38,321 nucleotides of DNA from assembly GCA_002415485.1 (NCBI GenBank), contig DHYU01000062.1, positions 1 to 38,321 of the forward strand, in the 5' to 3' direction. Positions 35,028 to 38,321 of the stretch are shown here, in pieces. The position numbers were made by a program, and so were the translations under genes. The notes beneath the pieces were generated by a model, which was not told the origin of the DNA, ran no database searches, and saw only the letters and a list, made by a program, of their open reading frames with translations. The DNA comes from Proteobacteria bacterium UBA5122. Lineage in GTDB: Bacteria > Pseudomonadota > Gammaproteobacteria > Tenderiales > Tenderiaceae. Numbering within the stretch: position 1 is the stretch's first letter; every line of letters begins with the position of its first letter.

Positions 35028-35936
35028 ATGAAACTACCCGAGTTTGTCAAAATCGTAGAAGTCGGCCCACGCGATGGCTTGCAAAGCGAAAGCCAGGTAC
35101 TCGACAGCGATGTCAAAATCGATTTCATCAATCGCCTGTCCAGAACCGGCCTATCCGTCATCGAAGTCAGCAGTCTGGTCCATCCCGAACGCGTGCCACA
35201 ACTGGCAGATGCCGAGGCAGTCTACACCGGCATCAATAAAATCCAGGGCATTGCCTATCCGCTGCTGGTACCCAACGTAAAGGGCATGGAACGGGCGATG
35301 GCGATCAACGCGAAAGAGATCGCCCTCTTCACCTCGGCCTCAGACAAATTCAACCAGCACAACATCAACTGCACCGTGGCCGAATCCCTACAACGCTTCG
35401 AGCCCATCGTTGAACAGGCCATGGCCAACAACATCTCGATCCGCGCCTACATCTCCTGCGCCTTTGGTTGCCCTTATGAAAACGATGTCCACTTCGACAA
35501 GATGGCCAACCTGGCAGAACTATTGATTGCGATGGGCTGCAACGAGATCTCACTCGGCGACACCGTCGGCATCGCCACCCCATTGCAGGTAGAACAGGTC
35601 ATCGACACCGTCGCTGCTAATGTCGACATCCATAAACTCGCCGTGCATTTTCACGATACCCGCGGCCAGGCCCTGGCCAACATCCTGCGTGCCGTGCAGA
35701 TGGGCATCACCACAGTAGACGCCTCGGTTGCCGGCCTCGGTGGCTGCCCCTTTGCCCCCAACAGCACCGGCAACGTCGCGACCGAGGATGTGGTCTACAT
35801 GCTGCGCGGCATGGACATTGAAACCGGCATTGATCTCAATGCGCTGATCGACTGCGGTCAATTCATCTCGGCGCAACTCGGCCGCGAAAATCTGTCGCGC
35901 GTCGCGTCTGCCCCCAGAGTCGGTCAGTGCACATGA
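35028..35936 (+). CDS. liuE: Hydroxymethylglutaryl-CoA lyase
   Basis: A 302-residue TIM-barrel lyase that splits HMG-CoA into acetoacetate and acetyl-CoA, the last step of leucine breakdown. It has the VGPRDGLQ motif at the start of the barrel, the metal-binding HFHDTRGQALAN, and the catalytic-cysteine loop GLGGCPFAPNSTGN. Length is normal for bacterial enzymes. The stop overlaps the next start as ATGA. In many proteobacteria the methylcrotonyl-CoA carboxylase alpha gene sits just upstream of this gene; here it does not. Confidence 0.95.
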   Translation: MKLPEFVKIVEVGPRDGLQSESQVLDSDVKIDFINRLSRTGLSVIEVSSLVHPERVPQLADAEAVYTGINKIQGIAYPLLVPNVKGMERAMAINAKEIALFTSASDKFNQHNINCTVAESLQRFEPIVEQAMANNISIRAYISCAFGCPYENDVHFDKMANLAELLIAMGCNEISLGDTVGIATPLQVEQVIDTVAANVDIHKLAVHFHDTRGQALANILRAVQMGITTVDASVAGLGGCPFAPNSTGNVATEDVVYMLRGMDIETGIDLNALIDCGQFISAQLGRENLSRVASAPRVGQCT

Positions 35937-36703
35937 ATATCCAACACGCACATGCCATCATCAGTGGCGGCGCCTCAGGCTTAGGCCTGGCCACCGCCAA
36001 ACGTATCGTCCACCATGGCGGCCGTGTAACGCTGCTGGACGTAAACACCGAGGCACTGCATCAGGCCTTGGATGAGCTCGGAGAAAGCATCCACGGCATT
36101 GTGGTCGATGTCTGCGATGAACGCAGTATCGATGCCGCCATCGAAAACGCCGTCAAACATATGGGCCACATCAACCTGGCCGTTAATTGCGCCGGCATTG
36201 CCCCCAGTCAACGCGTGCTGGGGCGTGAGGCACTGATGAGTACCGCTGAATTCGAACGTGTGGTACGTATCAATCTCATCGGCAGCTTCACCGTCTGTCG
36301 TGCCGTCGTGCAACACATGCAACACAATCTCGCCAGCGGCGACGATATGGAGCGCGGTGTGATCATCAACACCGCCTCGATCGCGGCGATGGATGGCCAA
36401 ATCGGTCAGGCCGCCTACGCCGCCGCCAAGGGCGGCCTGGTGAGCATGGCACTGCCCTTGGCACGCGAATTTGCGCGCATCGGCGTGCGCGTAATGACGA
36501 TTGCCCCCGGCCTCTTTGAAACACCAATGTTCGACACACTGCCCGAGGCCGCGCGCAATGCACTTGCCGCCAACACACCTTATCCACCACGCCTCGGTCA
36601 TGCCGATGAATTTGCCCGTCTGGTGCAACATATCTTCGAGAACCCGATGCTCAACGGCGAAGTCATTCGCTTGGACGGAGCCCTACGCATGTCTCCCAAA
36701 TAA
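35933..36703 (+). CDS. Short-chain dehydrogenase (3-hydroxyacyl-CoA dehydrogenase type 2-like)
   Basis: A 256-residue SDR enzyme. The cofactor motif SGGASGLGLA is near the N-terminus, followed by NCAGIA, the catalytic serine in NTASIAAMDGQIGQ and the YxxxK motif in AYAAAKGG. These motifs, and IAPGLFETPMF, closely resemble the type 2 3-hydroxyacyl-CoA / 2-methyl-3-hydroxybutyryl-CoA dehydrogenases (HSD10-like). It probably oxidises a hydroxyacyl-CoA with NAD in branched-chain or fatty acid breakdown, but the substrate is not determined. ATGA overlap with liuE indicates coupled translation. Confidence 0.9.
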   Translation: MNIQHAHAIISGGASGLGLATAKRIVHHGGRVTLLDVNTEALHQALDELGESIHGIVVDVCDERSIDAAIENAVKHMGHINLAVNCAGIAPSQRVLGREALMSTAEFERVVRINLIGSFTVCRAVVQHMQHNLASGDDMERGVIINTASIAAMDGQIGQAAYAAAKGGLVSMALPLAREFARIGVRVMTIAPGLFETPMFDTLPEAARNALAANTPYPPRLGHADEFARLVQHIFENPMLNGEVIRLDGALRMSPK

Positions 36704-36705
36704 CG

Positions 36706-38321
<1,616 letters not shown>

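Overview
The window looks like chromosomal DNA of a gammaproteobacterium of moderate G+C content. The support is a divergent guaBA / xseA neighbourhood like that of E. coli, a PrmB-type methyltransferase, a DUF3301-type small membrane protein and short gammaproteobacterial-style operons. I cannot name a genus. No tRNA, rRNA, CRISPR array, transposase or phage gene was seen.

Layout. (1) 1-4752, minus strand: closely spaced genes for HemN (cut by the left edge), PrmB, a Cys-containing unknown protein, alanine dehydrogenase, a single-domain response regulator and a receiver/HD-GYP c-di-GMP phosphodiesterase. (2) 5051-8491, plus strand: a divergent 1146-residue cytoplasmic hybrid histidine kinase (Hpt, receiver-like, receiver, three PAS, HisKA, HATPase, receiver). 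Both this gene and the HD-GYP gene carry an 8-bp G:C run inside a receiver-coding region. (3) 8523-12252, minus strand: tadA, guaA and guaB, with a hairpin repeat between guaA and guaB and a good promoter before guaB. (4) 12803-26010, plus strand: four genes for exported proteins: a 162-aa DUF11-like protein, a 400-aa DUF11-like protein, a 1948-aa multidomain protein with a predicted outer-membrane beta-barrel, and an 1806-aa beta-helix protein with two CSLREA modules. (5) 26069-28281, plus strand: xseA and an exported M23 peptidase. (6) 28298-31127, minus strand: exported MsrA and MsrB, a DUF3301-type protein and a FliB-like Cys-cluster protein. (7) 31389-38321, plus strand: a leucine/isovalerate catabolism cluster (thiolase, methylcrotonyl-CoA carboxylase beta subunit, methylglutaconyl-CoA hydratase, HMG-CoA lyase, SDR dehydrogenase, acetoacetyl-CoA synthetase cut by the right edge).

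How they fit together. Region 7 can convert methylcrotonyl-CoA through HMG-CoA to acetoacetate and then to acetyl-CoA, but the biotin-carrying carboxylase subunit and isovaleryl-CoA dehydrogenase are not in view. Regions 1-2 form a compact signalling locus whose output is probably c-di-GMP turnover.

The most unusual part is region 4, a 13.2-kb surface-protein locus between guaB and xseA. Two of its secreted proteins end in a related domain containing KRIPGAI, all three non-barrel proteins end in a similar beta-strand, and the fourth has a likely membrane barrel. This suggests a cell-surface assembly or export system with a dedicated outer-membrane partner. That function is inference and I know of no described system that matches it.
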